20,486 nucleotides of DNA from JBOGED01 sp050743625 (GCA_050743625.1 JBOGED010000648.1:1-20486); one strand, 5' to 3'; positions 1 through 7,266 are shown, numbered from the stretch's first letter. Notes: generated by a model not told the origin, from the sequence alone. A program made the numbers and translations.

Positions 1-176
1 TATACCGCCGATATCCAGCACAAAGAACACGCTATCGTCAGGCGCGCTGCGGGATGCCGGCAGAGAGCCGCCGTGTAGCATGGCGTTCACGAGCGCGTAC
101 GGATGAACCCTGCCCGCATGAGCACGACTCGCTCGAACCTCACGCCGACGCGCCGCCGCTACGAGAGGTGCCCGAC

Positions 177-485
177 ATGAGCGAACGCCACGGCAACCCA
201 CACCCTACGGACAATTCACTGGATGAGGGTGAGCAGGCGCTCTCCGTGCTCCGCGAAATCTGGAGCGCTCGGGCGCAGACCAGTGCGGATATCGACGAGG
301 TCTGCGGCAATACCAAGGTGTGCAAGAACATGGCGAGCGTCGGCTTCCAAGGGATAGCCGGCGATGAGGCGGGCAATGATCTCCGCGCCGCCTGGAAGAC
401 CAAGCTCGAGCGCGAGGGCAAGCTGCACCCCGAAGGGAAGAGTGTGCGAGATCTCGTGCTCGGGTCGTCGGAGACGACACGCTAG
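177..485 (+). CDS. small protein of unknown function upstream of coxD
   Basis: A 102-aa reading frame with ATG at 177, preceded by a GAGAGG-like ribosome site about 8 bases upstream. The frame is open further back to 54, but the stretch before 177 has no better start signal. The product is soluble and charged. It has two cysteines in the middle (in DEVCGNTKVCKN) and a lysine/glutamate-rich C-terminal half. I do not recognise a family. The next gene is coxD, 41 bases downstream on the same strand, so it may be the first gene of the coxDE transcript. The opposite strand is also open here, so coding status rests on the ribosome site and the genomic position. Confidence 0.5.
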   Translation: MSERHGNPHPTDNSLDEGEQALSVLREIWSARAQTSADIDEVCGNTKVCKNMASVGFQGIAGDEAGNDLRAAWKTKLEREGKLHPEGKSVRDLVLGSSETTR

Positions 486-510
486 ACCGCTCATCGTTCC
501 CCGCCGGCTT

Positions 511-516
511 GGAGGA
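511..516 (+). promoter_or_regulatory. ribosome binding site deciding the coxD start
   Basis: GGAGGA lies 10 bases before the GTG at 527. An upstream in-frame TTG at 509 would put this site inside the gene, so 527 is the better start. Confidence 0.65.
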
Positions 517-526
517 GACCGCTTTC

Positions 527-1402
527 GTGAACTACCCGAATTCCGTCGGTGAGCTGACTCAAGACTTGCGGCAAGGCAGTTACCTGGCGGATCGGGGACT
601 TGCGACGGCGGTGTTCGTGGCCTTGTCATTGCAACGCCCCATCCTGCTCGAGGGTGAGGTGGGAGTCGGCAAGACTGAGATCGCCAAGGTGCTGGCGTCG
701 GTCTACGGGCGCGAGCTGATCCGCCTCCAGTGCTACGAGGGGATAGACACGAACCAGGCGCTCTACGAGTGGGACTACGCTCGCCAGCTCCTTCACATCC
801 GGGCGTTGTCTGAGCGTGACGTCAGCGACGAGGAGGCGGTCGAGAAGCTGTTCGGGCCGAAGTTCCTGCTGGAGCGTCCCCTGCTGCGGGCGATCCGCGC
901 GGGGGACAGGGCCGTGCTGCTGATCGACGAGGTCGACCGCGCCGACGACGAGTTCGAGGCGTTCCTGCTAGAGCTTCTCTCAGACTTCCAGATCAGCATT
1001 CCCGAGGTCGGAACGGTCAAGGCGGAGCGCGCCCCATTGGTGGTACTCACCTCCAACCGCACTCGCGAGCTCCACGACGCGCTCAAGCGGCGTTGCATGT
1101 ACCACTGGATCGGCTACCCGGCGCCCGACCGCGAGGTCGAGATCGTGACCGTGCGATCACCCGGTGTGTCGCGCGCACTCGCCCGCAAGGTGGTCGAGGC
1201 GGTCAACCGCCTGCGTGAGATGGATCTCGCGAAGCCGCCCGGGGTCGCGGAGACCATCGACTGGGTGCGCACGCTCGACTTTCTCGGTGAGACCGAGTTG
1301 ACCCCGGACGTCGCCGAGATCACCCTCGGCTCGGTCGTGAAAGAGCGTGACGACCTGGACCTGGTGCGGGACAACCTCGAGGAAGTGACGTCCGGTGCGT
1401 GA
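527..1402 (+). CDS. coxD: CoxD-type MoxR AAA+ ATPase
   Basis: A 291-aa MoxR-family AAA+ ATPase (GTG start). Residues 43-51 hold the Walker A motif (GEVGVGKTE). Residues 129-137 hold Walker B (VLLIDEVDR). A sensor-1 asparagine follows in LTSNRTREL (about residue 177), with the arginine-finger region ALKRRC just after. In carboxidotrophs CoxD is a cytoplasmic ATPase that, with the VWA protein CoxE, is needed to insert sulfur and copper into the CO dehydrogenase active site (established for Oligotropha carboxidovorans). Here coxE starts 9 bases after its stop. It could be a MoxR protein of another MoxR-VWA pair, but the nearby coxMSL genes make the Cox role the best reading. The D/E genes stand on the opposite strand from the structural genes. 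Confidence 0.88.
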   Translation: MNYPNSVGELTQDLRQGSYLADRGLATAVFVALSLQRPILLEGEVGVGKTEIAKVLASVYGRELIRLQCYEGIDTNQALYEWDYARQLLHIRALSERDVSDEEAVEKLFGPKFLLERPLLRAIRAGDRAVLLIDEVDRADDEFEAFLLELLSDFQISIPEVGTVKAERAPLVVLTSNRTRELHDALKRRCMYHWIGYPAPDREVEIVTVRSPGVSRALARKVVEAVNRLREMDLAKPPGVAETIDWVRTLDFLGETELTPDVAEITLGSVVKERDDLDLVRDNLEEVTSGA

Positions 1403-1411
1403 CACATCCTG

Positions 1412-2539
1412 ATGTCGGGCGGTAATCATGGGCTCGTCTCGGTGCTCGTCAACTTCGGGCGGGCGTTACGCGCCGAGAGGATCGCCGTCGGATCGGGCGA
1501 CATCCTGACGTACTGCGAGGCGATGGTCCCGTTGGACCCGACGGACCTCGCCGACCTGTATTGGGCCGGGCGGACGAGCCTCATCACCCGCCGTGACGAC
1601 ATCCCGATCTACGACGAGGTGTTCCGTAGCTTCTTTCTGGGGGCGAGCAACCCCGTCCAGGAGCTGCTGCAGATCAGGGCGCAGTCAGACTCCGAGGGCG
1701 AGGTGGCATTCGAGATCCCCGCCACCGACCCTGGCGACGAGGAGCCCGAGGAGACGCTGCTCGGGCTGATGGCCTCGAACGTCGAGACCCTCAGGCACAA
1801 GTCCTTCGCCGCCTGCACCCAAGAGGAGCTGGAGGCGCTGCGGCGCATCATGGCGCGCATCCGCCTGACTCCCCCCAAGCGCCGTACCCGTCGTACCAAG
1901 ACGGCGTACTCGGGACGGCGCCCTGACCTTCGCCGGACCGTCCGCGAGTCGATGCGGACGCATGGTGAGATGGTCGAGCTGTACTGGCGCCAGCGACGTG
2001 TGCGCATGCGCCCGTTGATTCTCATCCTCGACATCTCGGGGTCGATGGCCGACTACTCCCGGTGCCTGCTCCAGTTTGCGTACTCCGCGAAGCGCGCGGC
2101 GCAGAAGGTCGAGGTGTTCTGCTTCGGTACGCGCCTGACTTGCATCACCAAGCCGCTCCAGACGCGCAGCCCAGACGACGCGCTGGCCCAGGCCGCGAAG
2201 CTGGTCGTCGATTGGGAGGGAGGAACCCGCATCGGCGACTCGCTCGACGCGTTCGTGCGGAACTGGGGGCGGCGCGGTATGTGCCGCCGCGCGGTCGTGG
2301 TCATCTGCTCGGACGGGTTGGACCGAGGCGATCCAGAGGTGCTCGCCAAAGCCATGGAGCGATTGGCCCGCCTGTGCCATCACATCGTATGGATGAATCC
2401 ACATAAACGCGACAACCCTAACTACCGACCTCAGACGCTGGGCATGATGGTCGCGGAACCCCATATCGACGTGCTGCTGTCCGGCCACGACTTGAGCAGC
2501 TTGGAGGAGCTCGCCGAGCTACTCCCCAAGCTGGGTTAG
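1412..2539 (+). CDS. coxE: CoxE-type VWA domain protein
   Basis: A 375-aa protein of the CoxE family. The N-terminal third is helical (FGRALRAERIAVGSGD, about 15-30, typical of CoxE). An acidic linker follows at about 92-117, then a basic stretch at about 155-175. The C-terminal VWA domain spans about 200-370. The MIDAS metal site is intact: D207-x-S209-x-S211 in LDISGSM, T272 in GGTRIGD and D301 in SDGLDRGD. CoxE partners with the CoxD ATPase in maturing CO dehydrogenase (family knowledge). The gene follows coxD by 9 bases. The ATG at 1412 has no obvious ribosome site, which fits translational coupling to coxD. Confidence 0.88.
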   Translation: MSGGNHGLVSVLVNFGRALRAERIAVGSGDILTYCEAMVPLDPTDLADLYWAGRTSLITRRDDIPIYDEVFRSFFLGASNPVQELLQIRAQSDSEGEVAFEIPATDPGDEEPEETLLGLMASNVETLRHKSFAACTQEELEALRRIMARIRLTPPKRRTRRTKTAYSGRRPDLRRTVRESMRTHGEMVELYWRQRRVRMRPLILILDISGSMADYSRCLLQFAYSAKRAAQKVEVFCFGTRLTCITKPLQTRSPDDALAQAAKLVVDWEGGTRIGDSLDAFVRNWGRRGMCRRAVVVICSDGLDRGDPEVLAKAMERLARLCHHIVWMNPHKRDNPNYRPQTLGMMVAEPHIDVLLSGHDLSSLEELAELLPKLG

Positions 2540-2552
2540 CAAGGAGCTACTG

Positions 2553-2825
2553 GTGAGATGGAGCGTGGGAATCGAGGCTGAGGGCGACCGAGTCATGACG
2601 GTCGAGGAGATCGTCGAGCTGGCCGACGCCGTCGCCGCCTCTGGTGGTATCGCGTCCGGGATCGGCACGAATCGCTACGGCGCGCAGGTCGTGGTGCTCG
2701 CCGACACCCGCGACGAGGCGATCTCGAAGGGTACCGAGGAGTTCGCCCTTGCCGTGAACAACGCCGGCCTCCCCGTGTTCCCGATCGTCCGGGTCGAGGC
2801 CACCAGCGAAGAGGAGGAGCTGTGA
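2553..2825 (+). CDS. 90-aa protein of unknown function
   Basis: GTG start at 2553 with AAGGAG at 2541-2546, immediately after the coxE stop, so it is likely co-transcribed with coxDE. The product is small, acidic and soluble with an alternating helix/strand pattern: an N-terminal strand, a helix around residues 15-30, a strand (AQVVVLAD), a helix (TRDEAISKGTEEFALAV) and a final strand (VFPIVRVEA), ending in an EEEEL tail. There are no cysteines, membrane segments or catalytic motifs that I recognise. Its position suggests a minor accessory role near the CoxDE maturation pair, but that is inference only. Confidence 0.65.
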   Translation: MRWSVGIEAEGDRVMTVEEIVELADAVAASGGIASGIGTNRYGAQVVVLADTRDEAISKGTEEFALAVNNAGLPVFPIVRVEATSEEEEL

Positions 2826-2832
2826 GGCGAGG

Positions 2833-2870
2833 TCGTTGCGTTTGCCCGGATAATTGAGCAAACCCAACGA
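2833..2870 (+). repeat. intergenic inverted repeat (12-bp stem with one C-C mismatch)
   Basis: Left arm TCGTTGCGTTTGC (2833-2845) and right arm GCAAACCCAACGA (2858-2870) pair at all positions except a central C-C mismatch, leaving a 12-base loop. It fills the gap between the 90-aa gene and the MDMPI-fold gene. No T-tract follows, so it may be a processing or regulatory hairpin or a protein-binding dyad rather than a classic terminator. Confidence 0.55.
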
Positions 2871-2885
2871 GCTTGAGGGATTGCG

Positions 2886-3707
2886 ATGGACAGCGCCGCT
2901 ACGGTCGAGTGGGAAGAGGCGAAGGTCTCGCTTCGCGAGGTGGTCGAGCGCCTGAGGGTGCTGCTGTGCACGGTTGGCGACAGCAGTGCGCAGGCTCTTG
3001 GCGGTTGGAGCATCGCCGAGGTGGCGATGCATCTCTCCCAGGTAGGGGTCGCGTTGACCGGTCTTGCTCGACAGGGCGAGCCGTTCATCAGGGATATCCG
3101 GGATCTCGGCGATCTGACCACGAGCGCGGTCGAGTCAGATCCCGAGCGAGATCTCACGGTGTTGGCCGACCGGATCGAGGGTCGCGCGCTCGAATTCCTC
3201 GGCGAGATGGCCGGTTGCGCTCCCTCCGAGGCCCGTCCGTGGCTGGTCAAGGGCTCCACCGTCCCCCTCTCGGCCCTGACCTGCCACTTCCTGAACGAGG
3301 CCATCGTCCATGGCTACGACATCGCGCGCGCCGCCGGGCAGCGTTGGCCGATCGAGCCGTCACACGCCGCCATGGTGCTGTCCAGGTTCATCGTGCCGGT
3401 TCTCCGGACGCTGGATCCTCGGGCACTGGTCGACCAAACGAGAGCGGCGGGACTGCGCGCGACCTATGACATTCGCATCCGCAGGGGGCAGCGGTTCTCC
3501 TTCGCCTTCGCCGACGGGGAGCTACGGGTTGAAGACTCGTGGACACGCCGTGTGGACTGCCATCTCTCGGTCGATCCTGTCGCCTTCCTGCTGGTCATAT
3601 GGGGCCGGCAGAGCCAGTGGCCGGCGATCGCCAAGGGCCAACTCACCGCCTGGGGGCGCAAGCCGTGGTTAGGCCCGCGACTCCGGTCCCTCACCCGAAA
3701 CCCCTAA
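2886..3707 (+). CDS. MDMPI/DinB-fold protein with SCP2-like C-terminus
   Basis: A 273-aa protein (ATG at 2886, AGGGA ribosome site) with the layout of mycothiol-dependent maleylpyruvate isomerase-like proteins. The N-terminal DinB-like four-helix domain (about 8-155) carries W41-S-I-x-E-V-x-x-H49 and, later, a helix with E138, H142 and D145 (NEAIVHGYDIARAAG). H49, E138 and H142 are the positions that bind the metal in this fold. The C-terminal domain (about 190-265) resembles the SCP2 sterol-carrier fold typical of these proteins (SVDPVAFLLVIWGR). The true substrate is unknown; most relatives are annotated only as mycothiol-dependent or DinB-fold enzymes. Mycothiol use would fit an actinobacterial host. 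No link to CO oxidation is visible. Confidence 0.8.
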   Translation: MDSAATVEWEEAKVSLREVVERLRVLLCTVGDSSAQALGGWSIAEVAMHLSQVGVALTGLARQGEPFIRDIRDLGDLTTSAVESDPERDLTVLADRIEGRALEFLGEMAGCAPSEARPWLVKGSTVPLSALTCHFLNEAIVHGYDIARAAGQRWPIEPSHAAMVLSRFIVPVLRTLDPRALVDQTRAAGLRATYDIRIRRGQRFSFAFADGELRVEDSWTRRVDCHLSVDPVAFLLVIWGRQSQWPAIAKGQLTAWGRKPWLGPRLRSLTRNP

Positions 3708-3764
3708 GGAGCGGGGGAGGCGGCGGATTCCTACACTTGGGTCTATGGACGCTGGAGTGCAGGC

Positions 3765-4211
3765 GTGATCCGGCTCGGATCGCTGGCAGGCTATCTGTTC
3801 GAGGGGCCGAGGGTGCTTGGCGGCTGGACGCCGCCGGACAAGCCGGCGGTGTACGTCATCTTCTACAAGCCGGACCCAGAGACGAAGCCCGATCGGTACG
3901 CGGTCATCTACGTGGGCCACTCGGACAACCTCACCGACGAGGGATTTCCCTTCAAACACCCACGCGCGCACTGCTGGGTGAAGCGGGCGGGCGGCTCGCG
4001 GTGGAGGGTCCATATCGCCACCTTCGAGGTCGCGGGTGGGGGGCGAGCGCACCGGGAGACCATCGCCCAAGAGCTGACGGCGATCTACAACCCGCATTGC
4101 AACGTTCAGAAATACGACAAGGCGTGGAAGGACGAGTGGATCGGGGAGTACTCGACCCCGCAAACGACGGGCCCGCTCGCCGCCCGCGGCCCTGACGGGT
4201 CACCACGTTAA
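3765..4211 (+). CDS. GIY-YIG nuclease-like protein, probably degenerate
   Basis: A 148-aa protein with a GTG start at 3765. The N-terminal half matches the GIY-YIG layout: AVYVIFY (28-34) takes the GIY strand position and AVIYVGHSDNL (46-56) the YIG strand. Further on, ETIAQELTAIYNPHCN (98-113) resembles the metal-binding glutamate helix (E103) and the closing P-x-x-N motif (N113). The catalytic arginine usually found a few residues after YIG is not clear: the segment reads DEGFPFKHPRAHCW. The protein may therefore be a non-catalytic or divergent member. The C-terminal 20 residues are disordered. It is the last + strand gene before the convergent hairpin. Confidence 0.55.
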   Translation: MIRLGSLAGYLFEGPRVLGGWTPPDKPAVYVIFYKPDPETKPDRYAVIYVGHSDNLTDEGFPFKHPRAHCWVKRAGGSRWRVHIATFEVAGGGRAHRETIAQELTAIYNPHCNVQKYDKAWKDEWIGEYSTPQTTGPLAARGPDGSPR

Positions 4212-4222
4212 CCCGAACGTCC

Positions 4223-4270
4223 CCCGAACAGGGATTTCGGGTCACATGCGCCCCGAAATCCCTGTTCCGG
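4223..4270. terminator. bidirectional terminator-like hairpin between convergent genes
   Basis: A perfect 16-bp inverted repeat (4226-4241 with 4252-4267, GAACAGGGATTTCGGG and its complement) with a 10-base loop. After a C-C mismatch two more base pairs extend it. It sits between the + strand GIY-YIG-like gene (stop 4211) and the - strand membrane gene (stop 4278), where a shared terminator is expected. There is no long T-tract on either side, so termination is inferred from position and stem strength. Confidence 0.7.
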
Positions 4271-4277
4271 AAATAGA

Positions 4278-5816
4278 CTAGGCCGGTTGAGGCGCCGGTG
4301 CGGCTCCGGCGCCTCCTCGCTGCACGAGTAGGAGCATCAGCGCGCCGTAGATGATCACGATGATGCCGACGACCAGAAGCAGCGGGGCGAAGACGTTCAC
4401 GGGCGGGAACGGGGTGGCCAGTGCTTGATAGTTCCCTTGTTGCTCTTCGAGCACCGGGATGACGTCCTCGCGGAAGTAGTCGCGCACGTCCACTACCGAC
4501 TCGACCGGCTGCCCGTCGAAGCGCGTGAGGCCTTCGATGTCGGGCACGCTGTTCCAGCCTGCGGTCACGTCGGGGAGGTTCGTGATGGCCTGGTACAAGT
4601 TGGGGAAGTTGGTCTCGACCGCCGCCAGGACCTCTTCTTGTGAGATCCCGAGCGTTCCTGCCAGGAAGTCGACGAGGAGCGGTATCTCCGTGCTGACGTC
4701 GGACAGCGGGATCGCCTGGAGCAGTGCCAAGGTGTGCGGGAAGTTCGCCTGCAACGCTGCCACCACTTGGTCTTGGGTCAGACCGGTCTGTGCCGATACG
4801 AAGGCCAAGAGTTGCGGCACCTCAGCCGCGGCGCCGCCCTCCGGCGTCACGATCGGGGCAGCCGCGTCGGCGACCGTGGAGACGATCTCGATCCCTGCGC
4901 GAGCGCCGGCGACGCGCTCTTCGGTGAACGCCGGGCCAACCGAGCCGATCAGGGCCTGGCCACCACTCAAGCGTGGGGACAGCTGCAACGCGAAGACGAG
5001 CACCACGACCAGCGCGCCCACGGCGATGACTGTCGACCAGGCCGCCGTGGCCAGCGGGCGCGGCAGTGGGCCGGCGGTGGACAGGACCATCATCAAGATG
5101 CCGAAGACGATCACGACGAGACCGGCCACGAGCAGCAGCATTGCGAGGAAGCTCACGCCGCCGGTTCCGGCGAGGGCAACGGTGTTCTGCTGTTGCTCTT
5201 CGAGCACCGGGATGACGTCTTCGCTAAAGTAATCACGCACCTGCGGCACGGTCGTGACGGAGCTCCCGTCGAAGCGGGTGAGGCCGCCCGAGCCGGGTAC
5301 GTCGTTCCAGCCTTCGGTCGCGGTCGGTAGGGCGGTGATCGCTTGCGCGAGGTTGGGGAAGTTTGCTTGGACCGCTTGTAGGACCTCTTCCTCTGAGATC
5401 CCGAGTGTCGTGGAGAGGAACGTGACCAGCTGCGGTATCTCCGCGCTGACCTCGGACAGCGGGATCGCGTTCAGCAGCGCGTAGGTGTGTGGGAAGCTGC
5501 CCTGCAACGCCGCGAGGACCTGGTCAGGGGTCAGGTTCGCCTGAGTCGCCACGAACTCGACCAAAGGTCCTACCTCAGCTGCGGCTCCGCCTTCCGGCGT
5601 CATGATGGGATCGACCGTATCGACCGCTGAGGAGACGATCTCGATCCCTGCGCGAGCGCCGGCGACACGCTCTTCAGTAAACGCCGGACCGGCGCCGTCC
5701 AGCACCCTCTGGCCAGCGGCAAGGCGTGGGAACAGCCCCAAACCCAGGACCAACCCCACGACGAGTACCCCTACGAGTAGGACCACCGACCACGTCAACA
5801 CTCCCTGATTCATCAT
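4278..5816 (-). CDS. four-span membrane protein with a duplicated TM-domain-TM unit, unknown function
   Basis: A 512-aa protein with predicted membrane spans at about 8-28, 222-246, 259-279 and 474-497. Between spans 1-2 and 3-4 lie two homologous domains of about 190 residues, offset by exactly 251 residues. Both contain PAFTEERVAGARAGIEIVS, TPEGGAAAEV, FPHT-ALL-AIPLS, a TLGIS-EEVL segment, NFPNL-QAIT, LTRFDG, and a DVIPVLEEQQ end before the following span. The C-terminus is alanine/proline rich. AAAGGAGG (5818-5825) supports the start; the second ATG (5813) is better spaced than the first (5816). I recognise no family. It is the last gene of the cox operon-like run, 53 bases after its neighbour. 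With an even number of spans, both repeat domains should face the same side of the membrane; which side is not clear. Confidence 0.85.
   Translation of the reverse strand: MMNQGVLTWSVVLLVGVLVVGLVLGLGLFPRLAAGQRVLDGAGPAFTEERVAGARAGIEIVSSAVDTVDPIMTPEGGAAAEVGPLVEFVATQANLTPDQVLAALQGSFPHTYALLNAIPLSEVSAEIPQLVTFLSTTLGISEEEVLQAVQANFPNLAQAITALPTATEGWNDVPGSGGLTRFDGSSVTTVPQVRDYFSEDVIPVLEEQQQNTVALAGTGGVSFLAMLLLVAGLVVIVFGILMMVLSTAGPLPRPLATAAWSTVIAVGALVVVLVFALQLSPRLSGGQALIGSVGPAFTEERVAGARAGIEIVSTVADAAAPIVTPEGGAAAEVPQLLAFVSAQTGLTQDQVVAALQANFPHTLALLQAIPLSDVSTEIPLLVDFLAGTLGISQEEVLAAVETNFPNLYQAITNLPDVTAGWNSVPDIEGLTRFDGQPVESVVDVRDYFREDVIPVLEEQQGNYQALATPFPPVNVFAPLLLVVGIIVIIYGALMLLLVQRGGAGAAPAPQPA
4326..5042 (-). 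repeat. internal repeat unit 2 of the duplicated membrane gene
   Basis: Encodes residues 259-497 of the 512-aa protein. It aligns with unit 1 at a constant 753-base offset, with no length change in the patches compared. Some stretches are nearly identical at DNA level, for example around 4881-4937 against 5634-5690 and around 4441-4466 against 5194-5219. Confidence 0.8.
5079..5795 (-). repeat. internal repeat unit 1 of the duplicated membrane gene
   Basis: Encodes residues 8-246, homologous to unit 2 at 4326-5042. The uneven conservation, with near-identical DNA patches beside diverged ones, suggests an intragenic duplication with some later gene conversion or strong local constraint. Confidence 0.8.
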
Positions 5817-5869
5817 TCCTCCTTTGACCGATCAGTGAACCTTCTAACGGTCGTCCTCAGGGTTCGGGG

Positions 5870-6232
5870 CTATCCAGGCGGGGGAGCCAATCCCACGGCC
5901 TCGGTCATCCGCGACGGGCGTTGCCCTGAGGCGGGAGTCGAGACACTCCACTTCCGTTCGGCGGGCTGGTGGGTCACCGCGGCGACGATTTTCTCGGCGA
6001 GCGTGTACAGCAGCGGGAGCGCTGTGGCGACGGTGGTACCGGTCTCGTTGATGTGCTTGACGCCGGGGCCGATCAACGCCGCGTGGCCGACGATCGTGCT
6101 CACCCTCTCGTTGGCGTCGTCGAGGTTGTCGGCGACGCGGGTGAGCAGCATCCCGACCCAATAGAGGTAGATCGCGAGCACGGTGATCAACGCGACGATC
6201 GCGAGCACCGTCAGGACGATGAGCGTGGTCAT
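5870..6232 (-). CDS. small single-span membrane protein (cox-associated), unknown function
   Basis: A 120-aa protein. One hydrophobic span at about 4-27 is followed by a helical region (LLTRVADNLDDANERVSTIVGH, then a GPGVKHINETGTTVATALPLLYTLAEKIV stretch) and a polar, proline-rich tail from about 88. Its ATG overlaps the TAA of the preceding gene (TAATG), a sign of translational coupling. The layout of an N-terminal anchor plus amphipathic helices is shared by four neighbouring small proteins. It loosely recalls DUF948-type proteins, but I cannot assign a family. Confidence 0.8.
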   Translation of the reverse strand: MTTLIVLTVLAIVALITVLAIYLYWVGMLLTRVADNLDDANERVSTIVGHAALIGPGVKHINETGTTVATALPLLYTLAEKIVAAVTHQPAERKWSVSTPASGQRPSRMTEAVGLAPPPG

Positions 6233-6504
6233 TACGTCACCTTTCCGAGTGTCCTGCCCAGGAAGAGGTGGTGCTGCAGGCCCTCGGCCAGTACGCCATC
6301 GACCCCCTCGGCAGTCTGGGGGATGAGCACGGTGTTCGCGGTGTTCTTCGTAATCGTCCGCAGGGTGTCGCGGACCTTAATGACTTCCCGGTCAATGATC
6401 TTGACGAGCAGTATCAGGAAGCTCAGGAGCAGGATCACCACGAGCACGACAGCGAAGCTCACTCCGATAGCGAGCCACCAGTAGGTAATCTCCTCAGCCG
6501 GCAT
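6232..6504 (-). CDS. small single-span membrane protein (cox-associated), unknown function
   Basis: A 90-aa protein with a long hydrophobic span at about 8-35. An amphipathic helical segment follows (REVIKVRDTLRTITKNTANTV) and then a short C-terminal part with two histidines (GLQHHLFLGRTLG). A GGAGG ribosome site lies at the 3' end of the preceding gene, whose stop is only 2 bases upstream of this ATG. The TVLIPQTAEGVDGVL segment, predicted to be outside the span, resembles the region after the anchor in its neighbours. No family recognised. Confidence 0.8.
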   Translation of the reverse strand: MPAEEITYWWLAIGVSFAVVLVVILLLSFLILLVKIIDREVIKVRDTLRTITKNTANTVLIPQTAEGVDGVLAEGLQHHLFLGRTLGKVT

Positions 6505-6506
6505 CG

Positions 6507-6788
6507 TTAGCCTCCAAGCCGCGCGCGTCCGCGCGCGAGTCCACGAGTAATGACGACCGCATGGTCGATAGTCGTTCGCAGCGCGGCGAGCGGCCGCGTG
6601 TTCTCCTCGGCTTGCTGTAACGCCTCGTTGATCATCGGCGCGTAGATGCCGATCTTGAGCGCGAGGTACAGGATCCAGCCGACGAGGATCGCGACGACTA
6701 CCACGACCACCGTCCCGATCCCGAACCCCACGTACCAGCCGGTCAGATCTGCGGCCTCAGCTGCCTGCGCGAGAAACGCGGTAATCAC
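6507..6788 (-). CDS. small single-span membrane protein (cox-associated), unknown function
   Basis: A 93-aa protein with a GTG start supported by AAAGGAGGG. A short N-terminal segment (about 1-17) precedes one hydrophobic span (about 20-47). A charged helical C-terminal part follows (PMINEALQQAEENTRPLAALRTTIDHAVVITRG), ending in a basic RGRARLGG tail. By the positive-inside rule the C-terminal part is likely cytoplasmic. It shares its architecture with the adjacent small genes. Confidence 0.8.
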   Translation of the reverse strand: MITAFLAQAAEAADLTGWYVGFGIGTVVVVVVAILVGWILYLALKIGIYAPMINEALQQAEENTRPLAALRTTIDHAVVITRGLARGRARLGG

Positions 6789-6819
6789 GTCACCCTCCTT
6801 TCCAGTGGCTCATGCGTGG

Positions 6820-6990
6820 TCACTTTTCCTTCACCGCCGTCGTCTCAAGGTAGTTCACGATCGTCTGGGTCGGAGTCTGGACGTTGTGCGCATCTTTGAG
6901 GTGTTGAGCCATCTTGCGCTTCAACTCTTCTTTGTCAGTTGCCGTGAACTCGCTCTTACATTCTGGGCTTACACAGCGGAACTCTTTCAT
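6820..6990 (-). CDS. DUF1059-like small protein with Cys2/His2 pattern
   Basis: A 56-aa gene with ATG at 6990 and TGA ending at 6820, preceded by AAGGAG at good spacing. It begins MKEFRCVSPEC and carries C6-x4-C11 and H30-x4-H35, with a helix KEELKRKMAQHLKDAH between. This matches my knowledge of DUF1059-type small proteins (cysteine pair near the start, HxxxxH at the end of the helix). The pattern could bind a metal ion, which is not shown here. It is the only soluble member of the run of small membrane genes, and spacing on both sides (30-31 bases) supports co-transcription. Confidence 0.8.
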   Translation of the reverse strand: MKEFRCVSPECKSEFTATDKEELKRKMAQHLKDAHNVQTPTQTIVNYLETTAVKEK

Positions 6991-7020
6991 TACGGCTCCT
7001 TCCGGCCTTGGCCGGGTACG

Positions 7021-7248
7021 TCACACTGTCTCGCAGAAGTCTCTTACCGGTTTGAGGTTCGCATTGACCGATGTGAGAGCCGCCGGGACCGTGCTGGTCT
7101 GGAGCGCGATCGCCCGGACGCCCACGATGACGGTGGCAAGGGTGTAGCTCACATGTTTGAGGTCGATGATGACCTTGGTCAGAGCCACCGCGATGGCACC
7201 GATGATCAGCGCGGCGATCAACAACGTGACCCACGCAACGAAAGGCAT
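7021..7248 (-). CDS. small single-span membrane protein (cox-associated), unknown function
   Basis: A 75-aa protein with ATG at 7248 and a GGAAGGAG ribosome site. One hydrophobic span at about 5-29 is followed by a helical segment (IIDLKHVSYTLATVIVGVRAIALQ) and TSTVPAALTSVNANLKPVRDF. The VNANLKPVRD motif resembles the helix after the anchor in DUF948-like proteins, but similarity is too weak to name the family. It lies 18 bases after the preceding small membrane gene. Confidence 0.8.
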   Translation of the reverse strand: MPFVAWVTLLIAALIIGAIAVALTKVIIDLKHVSYTLATVIVGVRAIALQTSTVPAALTSVNANLKPVRDFCETV

Positions 7249-7266
7249 GGCTTCTCCTTCCTTGAG

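Noticed and set aside
1..78. Open frame from base 1 to a TAG at 76-78 that could be the tail of a gene entering the window
   Set aside because: Only 25 codons, no recognisable motif, and other frames are also open.
2675..3304. Long open frame on the minus strand opposite the 90-aa and MDMPI-fold genes
   Set aside because: High GC opens antisense frames; the plus-strand genes have ribosome sites and recognisable motifs, this frame has neither.
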